In this document: positions 28,208 through 37,776 of the stretch, piece after piece | Numbering within the stretch: the first letter of the stretch is position 1 | Layout of the letters: each line of letters starts with the position of its first letter | Source of the DNA: Alphaproteobacteria bacterium | Lineage (GTDB): Bacteria > Pseudomonadota > Alphaproteobacteria > Sphingomonadales > Sphingomonadaceae | Direction: 5' to 3' | DNA length: 39,642 bases | NCBI GenBank assembly: GCA_028293025.1 | Contig: JAQGLF010000155.1 | Coordinates: forward strand, 1 to 39,642 | The notes under the pieces: generated by a model | The model's database searches: none | What the model saw: the letters and a program-made list of their open reading frames with translations, nothing else | Told to the model about the DNA's origin: nothing | Position numbers and translations under genes: made by a program

Positions 28208-28711
28208 TTGAAGGATTATGTGATCATCTTCGGCGCCGCGGTGCGGCCGAGCGGGCACCCCAGCCCGACCCTGCGCCACCGGATCGAGGGCGCTTTGGCC
28301 TGGGCGGAAGCGCATCCGCAGGCGTTGTTGATGCCCACCGGCGGCAGGACGGGCGGGGGCCCGTCCGAGGCGGAGGTGGTGACGCAATGCTTGGCCGAGG
28401 CCGGCATCGATCCCGCCCGCATCGTGCCGGAAGCCTGCGCCCGCGACACCCTGGAATCGGTCCGGCTCTGCGACGATATCCTCCGCCGCCGCGGCGATTG
28501 CGGGCGGGTGATCTGCTGCACCAGCCCCTATCACCAGCCGCGCTGCTTGTTGCTGCTCCGCTTGCTCGGCTACAAGGTCGTCCTGCCGCCGATGCCCCAT
28601 TCCTGGCGCCGCCTGTCGGCGCTGAACTATGGCCGCGTCATCCTTCGCGAGCTGCTCGCCACGCCCTATGACGCATTGCTAATGCTGGCCTCGCGCCGCC
28701 GCCGCCATTAG
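28208..28711 (+). CDS. YdcF/DUF218-family protein
   Basis: TTG start; LKDYVIIFGAAVRPSGHPSPTLRHRIEGALAWA...LMPTGGRTGGGPSEAEVVTQCLAEAGI...EACARDTLES. Confidence 0.75.
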   Translation: MKDYVIIFGAAVRPSGHPSPTLRHRIEGALAWAEAHPQALLMPTGGRTGGGPSEAEVVTQCLAEAGIDPARIVPEACARDTLESVRLCDDILRRRGDCGRVICCTSPYHQPRCLLLLRLLGYKVVLPPMPHSWRRLSALNYGRVILRELLATPYDALLMLASRRRRH

Positions 28712-28726
28712 GCGACGCGGAGCCGA

Positions 28727-29309
28727 TGAAGTCGCTGATCGCGATCATGGCCCGCCGGCATATCGCTTCCGATCCGACCTAGTCGTCGTCGAGAGCCTCT
28801 TCGTGCCCGAGAATGGCGACCTCTCCCCCTCTTATTCGCCCTTCGTCGGCACCCTCCCGCCGACGGTCGAGCGCAGCTTCCGGCAGGGCGGCTTCGCACC
28901 GCCGCCCGGAGTCACCCGCGCCGATTATCGCGCCAGCTTCGCCAGGCTGCTCGCTCTGGTCGGGCGGATGCACAAGGCCGGCGTGCCGATCGTCGCCGGC
29001 ACCGACGGCAGCGACCTCGAGCTGGTTCGCGAGCTCGAGCTCTACGTCCGCGCAGGCTTCACGCCCGCGGAAGCGCTTGCGGCGGCGACCATCGTCCCCG
29101 CCCGCCTCGTCGGCGTCGACGGCAGGACCGGTTCGATCGCGATCGGCAAGGCGGCCGATCTCGTCCTCGTCGACGGCGATCCCTCCCGCACCATCGGCTA
29201 CCTTCGCCACACCGTCGTCGTGATGATGGACGGCAAGCTCATGGACGCGAATAAGCTGCGCGCCGCCGTCGGTGTCAGCCGCCGCCCGGCCTGGGAGCTG
29301 GCGGAGTGA
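28727..29309 (+). pseudogene. Amidohydrolase (imidazolonepropionase-like) C-terminal remnant
   Basis: IMARRHIASDPT then frameshift at ~28780 to LVVVESLFVPENGDL; ...IVAGTDGSDLELVRELELYVRAGFTPAEALAAATIVPARLVGVDGRTGSIAIGKAADLVLVDGDP; N-terminal metal-binding part absent. Confidence 0.75.
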
Positions 29310-29352
29310 GCCGGAGCCGGAACCAAATCTCGACCAGACGCGCTCTGCCTGC

Positions 29353-29556
29353 ATGGATAAGCAAGTCTATGACGAGCCCACGGACGTCGGGGCGGAAAAC
29401 GGGTCCGTATCCCTCGAAGGCCCCGACGGCGTCTCGGTGCTGATGACGCCCGAGGCGGCGGCGGAGACCTCCGACCGGCTGCTCGACGGCGCCGCCGTCG
29501 CCAAGGGGCAGCAGGCGAACGAGCGCCGCAAGACGGAGCGGCCGACCGGGCGCTGA
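29353..29556 (+). CDS. Small hypothetical protein
   Basis: MDKQVYDEPTDVGAENGSVSLEGPDGVSVLMTPEAAAETSDRLLDGA. Confidence 0.6.
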   Translation: MDKQVYDEPTDVGAENGSVSLEGPDGVSVLMTPEAAAETSDRLLDGAAVAKGQQANERRKTERPTGR

Positions 29557-29718
29557 GCCGATCGTCGGCATCGGGCATTTGGCCGACAAGCGGATCGCCC
29601 AGGTCAAAGGCGTTCGAGCGGGAGACCGCATCGATGCGGCACTCCACGGCCGCGTGAGAAGCACGGCTTGAACCGACATGCAGGCTCTCTTAGCCTCCCA
29701 AGAACGGGGGGGAGGTTT

Positions 29719-30852
29719 GTGCTCAAGCTCGTCTCAGCGATTGCGATCGTCGCGGCAGCGGTGCTGATGCCGTCCCGGGCTGCGGCGGAGCCGTCGCCGC
29801 GTCCGGCCTGGCACGGGATCTGGCAGGGCAGCATCGGCAGCCGGCCGGTGCGCGTCTGCTTCGTGCAGACCCAATCGAACGCCTTCGGCGCCTATTATTA
29901 CCTGTCCAGCCTCCGCAGCATCGCCCTCGACCATCCCGATCGGGGCGGAACGTTCGTCGAAGGCGACGGTACCGAGCCCCAAAAGCCGCGCTGGGTCCTG
30001 GACGATGTGAAGCCGAACGGGATCAGCGGACGCTGGACCCAGGCCGAACGCACGCTTCCGATCCGCCTCACCCGTATCGCCGAGCCCGCCGCCTCCGAAA
30101 CGCCCTGCACCAGCATGCTCTTCCTCCAGCCGCGGCTCGCCGGCATTCGCGTCGTGACGAAGCGCGCCCGCAAGGACGGGACGGCCTATACGCGGCTGAT
30201 CCTCGATCATCGCGGTCACTTTCCGGAGACGAGGGTCGAGAGCTTCGCGCTGGACGGAAGCAGCGGCTCGGTGCGCCGCATCAACGCGAAGCTGCGCGCG
30301 CCTTTGTCCGGCAATCCGCCCGAATGGTTCGACTGCATCCGCAATGCTATCGGCCAAAGCGGCCGCGACGGCGATACCGACGAGATGCTGGCGCCGAGAC
30401 TGATTTCGGCACGCTGGCTGACGGTCATCCATCACCAGGACGGCGATTGCGGCGGCGCCCATCCCAATTCCGCCAACCTCCCGCGCACCTTCGACCGCGC
30501 CAGCGGGCAGGAAATCGATCTGCACGATTGGCTCAACGACACTGCGATCAAACGCACCCGCTACCCAGGCGACAGCGACGACATCAAGACGCTCCGTCCA
30601 GCCTTCCGGGCCTTCATCCTCGGCCGCTGGAAGCCCGATGATGCCGAATGCGGCGACCCGGTCAGAGCGCAGGAATTCTGGGACATCGAGCTGACGCGGA
30701 CGGGACTGGTGTTCACGCCGCAGCTCGCGCATGTCGTTCAGGCGTGCGGCGAGGATTTCGCCGTCCCGTTCGCGCGGCTTCGGCCCTATCTCAGCGCAGC
30801 CGGGCTTGCGAACATCGCGTCCATGCGCGCCGAAGCGCCCGCCACCCATTGA
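29719..30852 (+). CDS. Secreted hypothetical protein
   Basis: VLKLVSAIAIVAAAVLMPSRAAAEP signal peptide; full-length ORF with strong coding character. Confidence 0.7.
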   Translation: MLKLVSAIAIVAAAVLMPSRAAAEPSPRPAWHGIWQGSIGSRPVRVCFVQTQSNAFGAYYYLSSLRSIALDHPDRGGTFVEGDGTEPQKPRWVLDDVKPNGISGRWTQAERTLPIRLTRIAEPAASETPCTSMLFLQPRLAGIRVVTKRARKDGTAYTRLILDHRGHFPETRVESFALDGSSGSVRRINAKLRAPLSGNPPEWFDCIRNAIGQSGRDGDTDEMLAPRLISARWLTVIHHQDGDCGGAHPNSANLPRTFDRASGQEIDLHDWLNDTAIKRTRYPGDSDDIKTLRPAFRAFILGRWKPDDAECGDPVRAQEFWDIELTRTGLVFTPQLAHVVQACGEDFAVPFARLRPYLSAAGLANIASMRAEAPATH

Positions 30853-30892
30853 CCTGCCGCCGGCGTCTGCTTTCGCCCGGACGTCGCTCCGA

Positions 30893-31432
30893 TCAATCTC
30901 CTTCCCGCGGGTCCGGGCCGAAGCGATTGGGGCCGACCGTCTCCGGCGCGACGGTCAGGCCGAGGGCGGCCAGAACCAGGATGAAGCCGATCGCGGTGAG
31001 CAGGCCGGAAGGCCGATAGGCCGTCCACCATTGCGGATAGGGCGACGCCTGGGCGATCAGCTGGGGGGTGCAGATCGCGAACAGGGCGACGAGCAGCAGT
31101 GTCCACCAGCCCGACATGTCCTGGTCGTGGAGCCGCCGCGTGAACAGCGCAAACCACGGAAGCATCGAGACGATGGTGAGGGCGACGCGGACCAGGCGCC
31201 CCGCCTGCTCGGAGATCAGAGAGGTCGCGGCCAGCGCGCCGAGCCACACCAGGACGACGCTGCCGAGCCAGTACCAGGCCATCTCGGTCCGCCGCGAGCG
31301 GCCGGAGAAGTCGAACGTCCCCCTGATCGTCCTCAGGAGCAGCCGCCCGTTGCTGATACGGTCCGCCAATGCCAAGCTGCGCTTCCTTCCCGCCCCGTTA
31401 TTGCCGAAGCGGGCCGCCGTCCGCAATCGCAC
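30893..31432 (-). CDS. DUF805-like membrane protein
   Basis: FSGRSRRTEMAWYWLGSVV...LFTRRLHDQDMSGWWTLL. Confidence 0.75.
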   Translation of the reverse strand: MRLRTAARFGNNGAGRKRSLALADRISNGRLLLRTIRGTFDFSGRSRRTEMAWYWLGSVVLVWLGALAATSLISEQAGRLVRVALTIVSMLPWFALFTRRLHDQDMSGWWTLLLVALFAICTPQLIAQASPYPQWWTAYRPSGLLTAIGFILVLAALGLTVAPETVGPNRFGPDPREGD

Positions 31433-31450
31433 CCGAAGCGGCGACAGCCG

Positions 31451-31986
31451 CTATCCCGTCGGCACATTCTCTCCGGACGGCAGCGCCACGCCACTGAGCT
31501 TCCAGCCCAGGCCGTGGCGAATGAAGACCAGACCCGATTGCCGACCGGCCTCCCCGGCGACGATGAATTCGGAAAGCCCCCGCCGATGGATTTCGGGCCG
31601 GTCCGGAAGGCGGAGGGCGGATTGCGTGCCGGTGCGCCGGCCATGGCCGCCGCATCGCCCCGCGCGATGAACGCCGCGCGTATGCCGCCGGGCGAAACCA
31701 GACCGTCGATTACCGGGTCGGCAAGGGCGGAGCCGAGCGCCAGCTCGAGCCCGCCGATCCCCGAACCGTCCTTGCGGGATTGCGCGCGCAGCCGGGCCCT
31801 GAACTTCGCTTTCAGATCTTTCCTCACCGCGGGAAAGTCGACGTAGGAGGCGAAGGCGTTGCTGTCGCCGGCCGCGGCCGCCGCTTTCATCTCGCGCAGA
31901 ATGTACCAAGGCGACGCGACATACCAGACGGAAGCGAGCGCCGCCGCAAGAAGGGCGAGCGCCCCGATCCATCTGGTCCTTGTCAT
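31451..31986 (-). pseudogene. DUF2939-like protein with a frameshift in a C5 run
   Basis: MTRTRWIGALALLAAALASVWYVASPWYILREMKAAAAAGDSNAFASYVDFPAVRKDLK... continues in another frame as LSEFIVAGEAGRQSGLVFIRHGLGWKLSGVALPSGENVPTG; shift at 31577-31581. Confidence 0.7.
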
Positions 31987-32138
31987 GGGCGTACGCCTCG
32001 CCGTCCCCGTCGATGCCGGCTCGCGGGTCCGGCAGCGTAGCACGATCGGCGGGCTGGCCAGAAGCTGCCGCCATAAGGAACGGGGCGGCGGCAGGATCCT
32101 CCCGCCGCCGCCCCTTTCGCGCGGATCAGCCGCTCAGA

Positions 32139-32609
32139 TCAGCGGGCGCGATGGCGCTCGTAGGTCTGCACGCACTTGTCGGTCACGCTCCTCGAGCAGG
32201 CCGGATAGTTGCTGGTCGTGTCGACCGTCTGGCCGGTATTGGGATCGACCAGTGGGCCGCCCATCGCCGCGCCCTGCACGCCGTTCCAGCCGATCGGGAC
32301 GACCGCCGCTTCGGAGATCACCGCGATGCCGCGCGCGTCGCGGCGCGGGTTGCTATTGTCCGGCTGGACGACCGCGCCCGTCGCCGTCGCCATGTTCGAA
32401 GCCATGTCGGTCTGCGAGGTGGCGTTCATGTCGCTGGTCGCGGTCGCGTCCGTCTGGGTGGTCGCGTCGGTGGCGTCCGTCTGGCTCGCGGCCTGGCCGC
32501 TGGTCGACATGTCGCTATTGTTGGGCGTCGTGTCCGTGCCGTTCGTGGTCTGCGCGACCGCCGCGCCGCTCATCAACAGCGCGATCGCCAAAGCAGCTGC
32601 TCTCATCAC
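32139..32609 (-). CDS. Secreted Thr/Asp-rich hypothetical protein
   Basis: Signal peptide MMRAAALAIALLMSGAAVAQ; TDATDATTQTDATATSD low complexity. Confidence 0.65.
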   Translation of the reverse strand: MMRAAALAIALLMSGAAVAQTTNGTDTTPNNSDMSTSGQAASQTDATDATTQTDATATSDMNATSQTDMASNMATATGAVVQPDNSNPRRDARGIAVISEAAVVPIGWNGVQGAAMGGPLVDPNTGQTVDTTSNYPACSRSVTDKCVQTYERHRAR

Positions 32610-32994
32610 AATTACTCCTGTCCGTGGTTGCTATGCCGGCGTCCGTGCGGGCGCCGTGGTGGCGGCGCGCCGGCCGCTGCACGGAGTCTGAAACGGGCGG
32701 CGGTGGGTCTTTCTCCGTCTCCGGCGGCACGTCGAAGGCGCGCAGGGACGGGCTGTGGCATGAGCGGGATGTGCCGACGGGGTGAGACGTTTTGGCCGAA
32801 CTGAGAGCTGTCTCCTGCGCCGCGGCCACGAAGCTGTCGATCCGACCCAGCGGGGTCGTCAGCGTCCGCCTCCACTCCGAGCAGATGCAAGCCGGGTCTG
32901 TCGCGCTCCACAATTACGCGATGGAAAAGCACCTCCACGCGCCCTCCGCAGCCCGTTGACATATATTGCTATACAGCTATATAGCCGCTTAGCA

Positions 32995-33336
32995 ATGAAT
33001 TGGACCTCCTCCACCCAGCTGGATACAGCCTTCGCGGCCCTGAGCGATCCGACCAGGCGGGCCATCCTCGCCCGTCTCGCCCTCGGCGAAGCGACCGTGT
33101 CCGAGCTGAGTAAACCCTTCGCTTTGACCCAGCCGACCGTCTCCAAGCATCTCAAGGTGCTCGAACAGGCCGGGCTGATCGAGGGCGCGCGCGACGCGCA
33201 GCGGCGGCCGCGGCGGCTGAACGCGGCCGCGATGAAGGACATGGCCGAATGGCTGGAGCCCTTCCGGCGGCTCTGGGAGAGCCGCTTCGACAATCTCGAC
33301 CGCCATCTGGCGACGACCGTGAAAAAGGAGAAATGA
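32995..33336 (+). CDS. ArsR-family transcriptional regulator
   Basis: LDTAFAALSDPTRRAILARLALGEATVSELSKPFALTQPTVSKHLKVLEQAGLI. Confidence 0.9.
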   Translation: MNWTSSTQLDTAFAALSDPTRRAILARLALGEATVSELSKPFALTQPTVSKHLKVLEQAGLIEGARDAQRRPRRLNAAAMKDMAEWLEPFRRLWESRFDNLDRHLATTVKKEK

Positions 33337-33337
33337 C

Positions 33338-33811
33338 ATGCCCCCCGCCGCCGACACCCTTGCGCCCACGGGCTTCGAAATCGACCGCGCCACGCACACG
33401 ATCCGGCTGACCCGCGATTTCGCCGCCGATCCCGCGCAGGTCTTCGCCGCCTGGACGCAGCCGGAGCAGGTCGCCTGCTGGTGGGATGCCGCGGGCGAAC
33501 CCCTGGCGCGCTGCGAGATCGACCTGCGGGTCGGCGGCGCCTTCGCCTTCGTCAGCCGCGGCCATCCGGACATGCCCTTCGCCGGAATCTATCGCGAGAT
33601 CGCGCCGCCCGCGTGGATCGTGTTCGACGCGATGGGCGCGGTCGGGCGCGTCCTCCTGGCCGAGGCGGAAGGCGGGACGCACATGATCGTGGAGATCGAA
33701 TGCGCCACCGCCGAGCAGCTCGAGCAGTTCGTGAAGATGGGCGTCCACATCGGCACCGGCCGCACGCTCGACAATCTCGTCGCGCACCTCGACGGCGCGG
33801 GAGCGGCCTGA
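33338..33811 (+). CDS. SRPBCC/AHSA1-family protein
   Basis: IRLTRDFAADPAQVFAAWTQPEQVACWWDAAGEPLARCEIDLRVGGAFAF; operonic with ArsR. Confidence 0.9.
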   Translation: MPPAADTLAPTGFEIDRATHTIRLTRDFAADPAQVFAAWTQPEQVACWWDAAGEPLARCEIDLRVGGAFAFVSRGHPDMPFAGIYREIAPPAWIVFDAMGAVGRVLLAEAEGGTHMIVEIECATAEQLEQFVKMGVHIGTGRTLDNLVAHLDGAGAA

Positions 33812-33898
33812 ACGCGATCCCCCTGCGGCGGTGGCCGCTTGCATGCCTGAAACGCTGCGCCCAAACTCGCCCGGAAAAGGAGCGGTAAGCTGTCCGAC

Positions 33899-34633
33899 AT
33901 GCTGCGGGGAAAGGTGGCGCTGATCGTCGGGGGCAGCCGCGGCATCGGCGGGGCGATCAGCCGGCGGATGGCCGCCGACGGAGCGTCGGTCGCGATCGTC
34001 CATCTCAGCCGATCCGCCGAAGCTTCGCAACTCGCCGCCGAGCTCGAAGCTGCGGGAACGGAGATGCTGCTGATCGCCGCGGACGTGGCCGATCCGGCAG
34101 CGCTTGCGGCAGCGATCGACGCCGCCCTCGACCGCTTCGGCCGGATCGACATATTGGTCAACAATGCCGGGCTCAGCGTGACCGGCCCGCTCGAAGATTA
34201 TACTGCCGACGACTTCGACCGCGTGTTCGCCGTCAACGTGCGCTCGCCCTTCCTGGCCGCCCAAAAAGTGGCCGGAACCATGGCCGACGGGGGCCGCATC
34301 GTCACCATCGGCAGCATCGTCGCCGATCGCATGCCGGGGCCGGGCGGAACGCTCTATGCCGCCAGCAAATCCGCTCTGGCGGGCCTGACGCGGGGGCTGG
34401 CGCGCGATCTCGGCGCCCGCGCCATCACCGTCAACCTCGTCCAGCCCGGTCCGACCGACACCGAGCGTAACCCGGCCGACGGCCCGAATGCGGCGGACAA
34501 CAGGACCCCCCTCGCCATCCCGCGTCACGGCACGCCCGACGAAGTCGCCGGTCTGGTCGCCTATCTCGTCTCGGACGCGGCCGCCTTCGTCACCGGCGCC
34601 GTCTACAATATCGACGGGGGATGGAGCGCCTGA
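33899..34633 (+). CDS. SDR-family oxidoreductase (FabG-like)
   Basis: VALIVGGSRGIGGAISRRMAADGA, NNAG, YAASKSALAGLTRGLA. Confidence 0.9.
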   Translation: MLRGKVALIVGGSRGIGGAISRRMAADGASVAIVHLSRSAEASQLAAELEAAGTEMLLIAADVADPAALAAAIDAALDRFGRIDILVNNAGLSVTGPLEDYTADDFDRVFAVNVRSPFLAAQKVAGTMADGGRIVTIGSIVADRMPGPGGTLYAASKSALAGLTRGLARDLGARAITVNLVQPGPTDTERNPADGPNAADNRTPLAIPRHGTPDEVAGLVAYLVSDAAAFVTGAVYNIDGGWSA

Positions 34634-34712
34634 CGGAGGAAATTCAGGGGCCAATCGAAGGGGACGCCCAAGCTGGACGCCCCCTGCGTTCGGCTTTCGA
34701 GTGCGCCGCCGA

Positions 34713-34838
34713 TCAGCGGGCGCAGGTGCAGCGCTCGCCGCACTTGCAGCTGTTGCCGCACGCGCAGGCGGCGGGCTGGTTGGCGCAGCGGCACTCGGGG
34801 GCGCAGCGGCAGGGATTGCATTTGCAGGTCGGGGTCAT
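34713..34838 (-). CDS. Metallothionein-like micro-protein (41 aa, 12 Cys)
   Basis: Translated base by base: MTPTCKCNPCRCAPECRCANQPAACACGNSCKCGERCTCAR*; repeated CxC motifs; absent from the ORF track. Confidence 0.8.
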   Translation of the reverse strand: MTPTCKCNPCRCAPECRCANQPAACACGNSCKCGERCTCAR

Positions 34839-34945
34839 GGGAAATCTCCGTCATTGGGTTGCTGGAGCTTTGTGACTAGACCTCGGTGGCGCGGCGGCGC
34901 TTGAACGCAGCGGCTGAAATGCCGTCAATCGGAGACTGCGTCTGA

Positions 34946-35737
34946 ATGGAGATCGAGGGGCGCGGCAGGATCCTCGTCTGGGAGGGTGCCAGCCTTTGGC
35001 TCCTCGAGGCGGCGGGCGGCGTCGGCCGGGCGGACTTCCATTCCCATCACGCGATCCAAATCACCCTCGCGCTCGAAGGCGATTTCGAGCTGCGCACCGC
35101 CGATGAGCGGCTGCGCGGCCCCGCCGTCGCCGTCGCCGCGGACGCCAGCCATGTCTTTGAGGCAAGCGGGCTGGTGGCCTTCCTCTTCGTCGAGCCGGAA
35201 AGCCGGGAGGGGCGAGCCCTTGCCGCGTCCTTCCGGGGCAAGGCGTTGCGCGCGCTGTCCGGCGAGTCCGTCGCGCAGCATCGCGCCGCGCTTGCCGCCG
35301 CATTCCGGTCGGGCAGCCGGGATGAGGAGTTCGCGCGGCTCGGTGCGGTGATCGTCGCCGCGATGGCCGGATCGGCCGAGGCAAGGGTGGCGGACCCTCG
35401 CATACGGTCGATGATCGATCATGCCGGCGGCAATCTGCAGAACGGCGTCAGCCTGCCCTCGGCGGCGAGCGCGGCCTGCCTGTCGGAGAGCCGGGCGCGT
35501 CACCTGTTCGTCGAGCAGACCGGGTTGCCGTTCAAGACCTACGTCCTGTGGCTCCGCATCGGGCGCGCGGTGGAGCTCTACGCGGCGGGTGCATCGCTCA
35601 CCGAAGCCGCGCATGAAGCGGGCTTTGCCGATTCCGCCCATTTCAGCCGCACCTTCCGCCGCACTTTCGGCCTGCCCGCTGCGGCGCTGCGCGTGAACAG
35701 CCGCTTCGTCCAGGCCGTCCAGCCAGACGCCGCCTGA
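34946..35737 (+). CDS. AraC-family transcriptional regulator
   Basis: LSESRARHLFVEQTGLPFKTYVLWLRIGRAVELYAAGASLTEAAHEAGFADSAHFSRTFRRTFGLPAAALR. Confidence 0.88.
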   Translation: MEIEGRGRILVWEGASLWLLEAAGGVGRADFHSHHAIQITLALEGDFELRTADERLRGPAVAVAADASHVFEASGLVAFLFVEPESREGRALAASFRGKALRALSGESVAQHRAALAAAFRSGSRDEEFARLGAVIVAAMAGSAEARVADPRIRSMIDHAGGNLQNGVSLPSAASAACLSESRARHLFVEQTGLPFKTYVLWLRIGRAVELYAAGASLTEAAHEAGFADSAHFSRTFRRTFGLPAAALRVNSRFVQAVQPDAA

Positions 35738-35816
35738 TTCACCCGATGCGCGCCGCGGGGCGATGGACACGGCCTTCATCGGCCTCCAATATCCATGCCG
35801 AACCGGAGGATTGCTC

Positions 35817-36263
35817 ATGCTCGCCATACGTCGCTTCTTGGCCGCCCTTGCTTTGGCTGTCCCCGCTTTGGCCATCGCGGCGGCGCCAATCGCCATGCAT
35901 CGCGACCCCGGCTGCCCCTGCTGCCTCAAATGGGCGGCGCAGGTACGCGCGCAATTCGGGCGGCAGGTACAGGTCATCGACGATTCCCAACGCGCGCTGT
36001 TGCAGAAGCGCCTGGGCGTGCCCGCCGATCTCGCCTCCTGCCACACAGCGGTCATCGACGGCATGGTCTTCGAAGGTCACGTTCCGATCGCCGACATGAA
36101 GCGGGTGCTGGCGCAGCGCCCGAAAGGCGTTGCCGGCCTCGCGGTCGCCGGCATGCCGACGGGCTCCGAGGGCATGGAGATGCGGGGCCAAAAAGGCCAG
36201 GCCTATGACGTGATCGCCTTCGGCCCGGGTGGGCGCAGAGTGTTCGCGCACCACGCGGCCTGA
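35817..36263 (+). CDS. DUF411 metal-binding protein
   Basis: MHRDPGCPCCLKWAAQVRAQFGRQVQVIDD...GVPADLASCHTAVIDGMVFEGHVPIADMKRVLAQRP. Confidence 0.88.
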   Translation: MLAIRRFLAALALAVPALAIAAAPIAMHRDPGCPCCLKWAAQVRAQFGRQVQVIDDSQRALLQKRLGVPADLASCHTAVIDGMVFEGHVPIADMKRVLAQRPKGVAGLAVAGMPTGSEGMEMRGQKGQAYDVIAFGPGGRRVFAHHAA

Positions 36264-36303
36264 GCGCTGCGCGGTTCAGCCGGCCCGCCCGCACGGTGAC
36301 GCT

Positions 36304-36843
36304 TTAGCCGAGCAGCCAATGGCCGAGCAGGCGCCCGAACGGGAAGGTGAAGAAGCCGGCGATCAGCAGCGCCCCGGTCACCATCCCCCGCACCATGCGC
36401 CGATGCGTCGTCAGGCGCCGCGTCCTGGCCGTCCACCAGATCAGCGGCGCCTGGACGATGACGAATATGGACAGCAGGTGGATCAAGCTCCAATGGCCGG
36501 GATGGATCACGCGGATCCCGAGCGAGAGCAAGGCCGTTGCCAGCATCGCGCTTACCCAGATGCGTCCGAGCAGACGGTGCCGCGGATCGCCGCGGCGCCG
36601 GAGAAGGATGACCGGAGTCAGCCCGGTCGCGGTCAGGATCGTCGCGAGGTGCAGCCAGATCACCGCCGGTATCGCCGCCCATTCCGCGCGGCCCCGGACG
36701 ATCGCGGTCAGCGCCGCCGCGAGCAGGACCATCGAGGCATAAGCGAGGAAGCGCTCATAGCCGTCCGCGCTGATCGGCTTCGGCCGCTCGCGATCTCCGA
36801 GAGAAATTGTCGCCACGCACACACCCCTTTGTTTTTGGACCAT
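36304..36843 (-). CDS. DUF2306-like membrane protein
   Basis: YASMVLLAAALTAIVRGRAEW...LWRRRGDPRHRLLGRIWV-type sequence; transmembrane segments. Confidence 0.65.
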   Translation of the reverse strand: MVQKQRGVCVATISLGDRERPKPISADGYERFLAYASMVLLAAALTAIVRGRAEWAAIPAVIWLHLATILTATGLTPVILLRRRGDPRHRLLGRIWVSAMLATALLSLGIRVIHPGHWSLIHLLSIFVIVQAPLIWWTARTRRLTTHRRMVRGMVTGALLIAGFFTFPFGRLLGHWLLG

Positions 36844-36897
36844 GCCCGCACCTGGCGGGAGGCTCAAGCCTTTGGCATCCAGGAGATATTTGAAATT

Positions 36898-36982
36898 TGC
36901 CGGCGACCGGGATCTGCCCGGCACCCGAGCCGAAGGCTGATGGCGGTTGCGACGGTGCGTCTACCAATTCCGCCACGCCGGG
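36898..36982 (-). other. tRNA-Leu-like sequence, degenerate (no paired anticodon stem, no CCA)
   Basis: Minus strand GCCCGGCGTGGCGGAATTGGTAGACGCACC...CAGCCTTCGGCT...CCGGGCAGATCCCGGTCGCCGGCA; acceptor pairs 6/7, canonical D-arm, about 85 nt. Confidence 0.45.
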
Positions 36983-37068
36983 CTCCCGCTCATATCAGTT
37001 GGGCGCGCGGCAGCGAAGGACCCTTTGCCAAGGCAATTGCGAAGTTACGACCATTTGCCCCCCGGCCT

Positions 37069-37683
37069 TCACGCCGCCCTCCTCCGCGTCCCCCGCACGA
37101 TCGCCAGCAGCCCGTCCACCGCCAGCTTCAGCTGCTCCGCATCCCCTGCCCTCGGCAGCTCGCCGCTCGCCGCGCGCTTCATCGCCGCCAGGCGGGCGTT
37201 GATCAGGCGGTCGAGCCATGCGGGGTTTCCCTCGGGGAACCAATGCGGGTCGACGACCAGCGACTGGACCGCGTCATAGGAGGCGCGGCCGGCGGATTTG
37301 ACCGTCGCGTCGAGCGCCTGGAAGCGCTCGCCGGACATGTCGAGGCCGCCGGCCCAGGAGGTCCCGCGCCGGTCCTCCGCTTCGTAATTGGCGACGCCGC
37401 CCGGCGCCGGCCAATAGGACCAGTAGCGCTCCGCATAACCGAGCCCCGCGTCGCGGATCGCGGCCGGATCGGCGTCGTGGCCGTCGAGCAGGCCGACCAG
37501 CCAGGCGCGGCCGATCGGCGTCCCGGCCCATTGGTCGCCCTTGCCGCCCTGGAACGGCCGGAAGCGCAGGCGCAGGGCCAGCGTCCGTTCGCTGCCGTCG
37601 TCGCGCACCGCCTTCAGCTTCCCACAGGCGTGCCGCGCGCCGCTCTTCCGCGGCCTGCCGGCCTTGCTCCGCCGCTTCGCCAT
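37069..37683 (-). CDS. Hypothetical phage-type protein
   Basis: ATG at 37683 MAKRRSKAGRPRKSGARHACGKLKAVRDDG...; located in repressor-containing module. Confidence 0.6.
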   Translation of the reverse strand: MAKRRSKAGRPRKSGARHACGKLKAVRDDGSERTLALRLRFRPFQGGKGDQWAGTPIGRAWLVGLLDGHDADPAAIRDAGLGYAERYWSYWPAPGGVANYEAEDRRGTSWAGGLDMSGERFQALDATVKSAGRASYDAVQSLVVDPHWFPEGNPAWLDRLINARLAAMKRAASGELPRAGDAEQLKLAVDGLLAIVRGTRRRAA

Positions 37684-37776
37684 CAGCCTTGCTCCTTTCC
37701 GCTCTCGTTCGATCCTGTCCGTGTGACCGCGTCGGCCGCGACGCCCGACGGCACCCTGCCCCTCCCCGGCCAAGGC

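Noticed and set aside
33152-34654. 500-aa minus-strand ORF
   Set aside because: Antisense to SRPBCC and SDR genes, which have clear family motifs
34603-34854. 83-aa minus-strand ORF MTEISHDPDLQMQSLPLRPRV
   Set aside because: Wrong frame of the metallothionein-like ORF; lacks the regular Cys pattern
36755-36976. Minus-strand ORF MAELVDAPSQPPSAFGSGAGQIPV
   Set aside because: Typical spurious translation of a tRNA-Leu-like sequence
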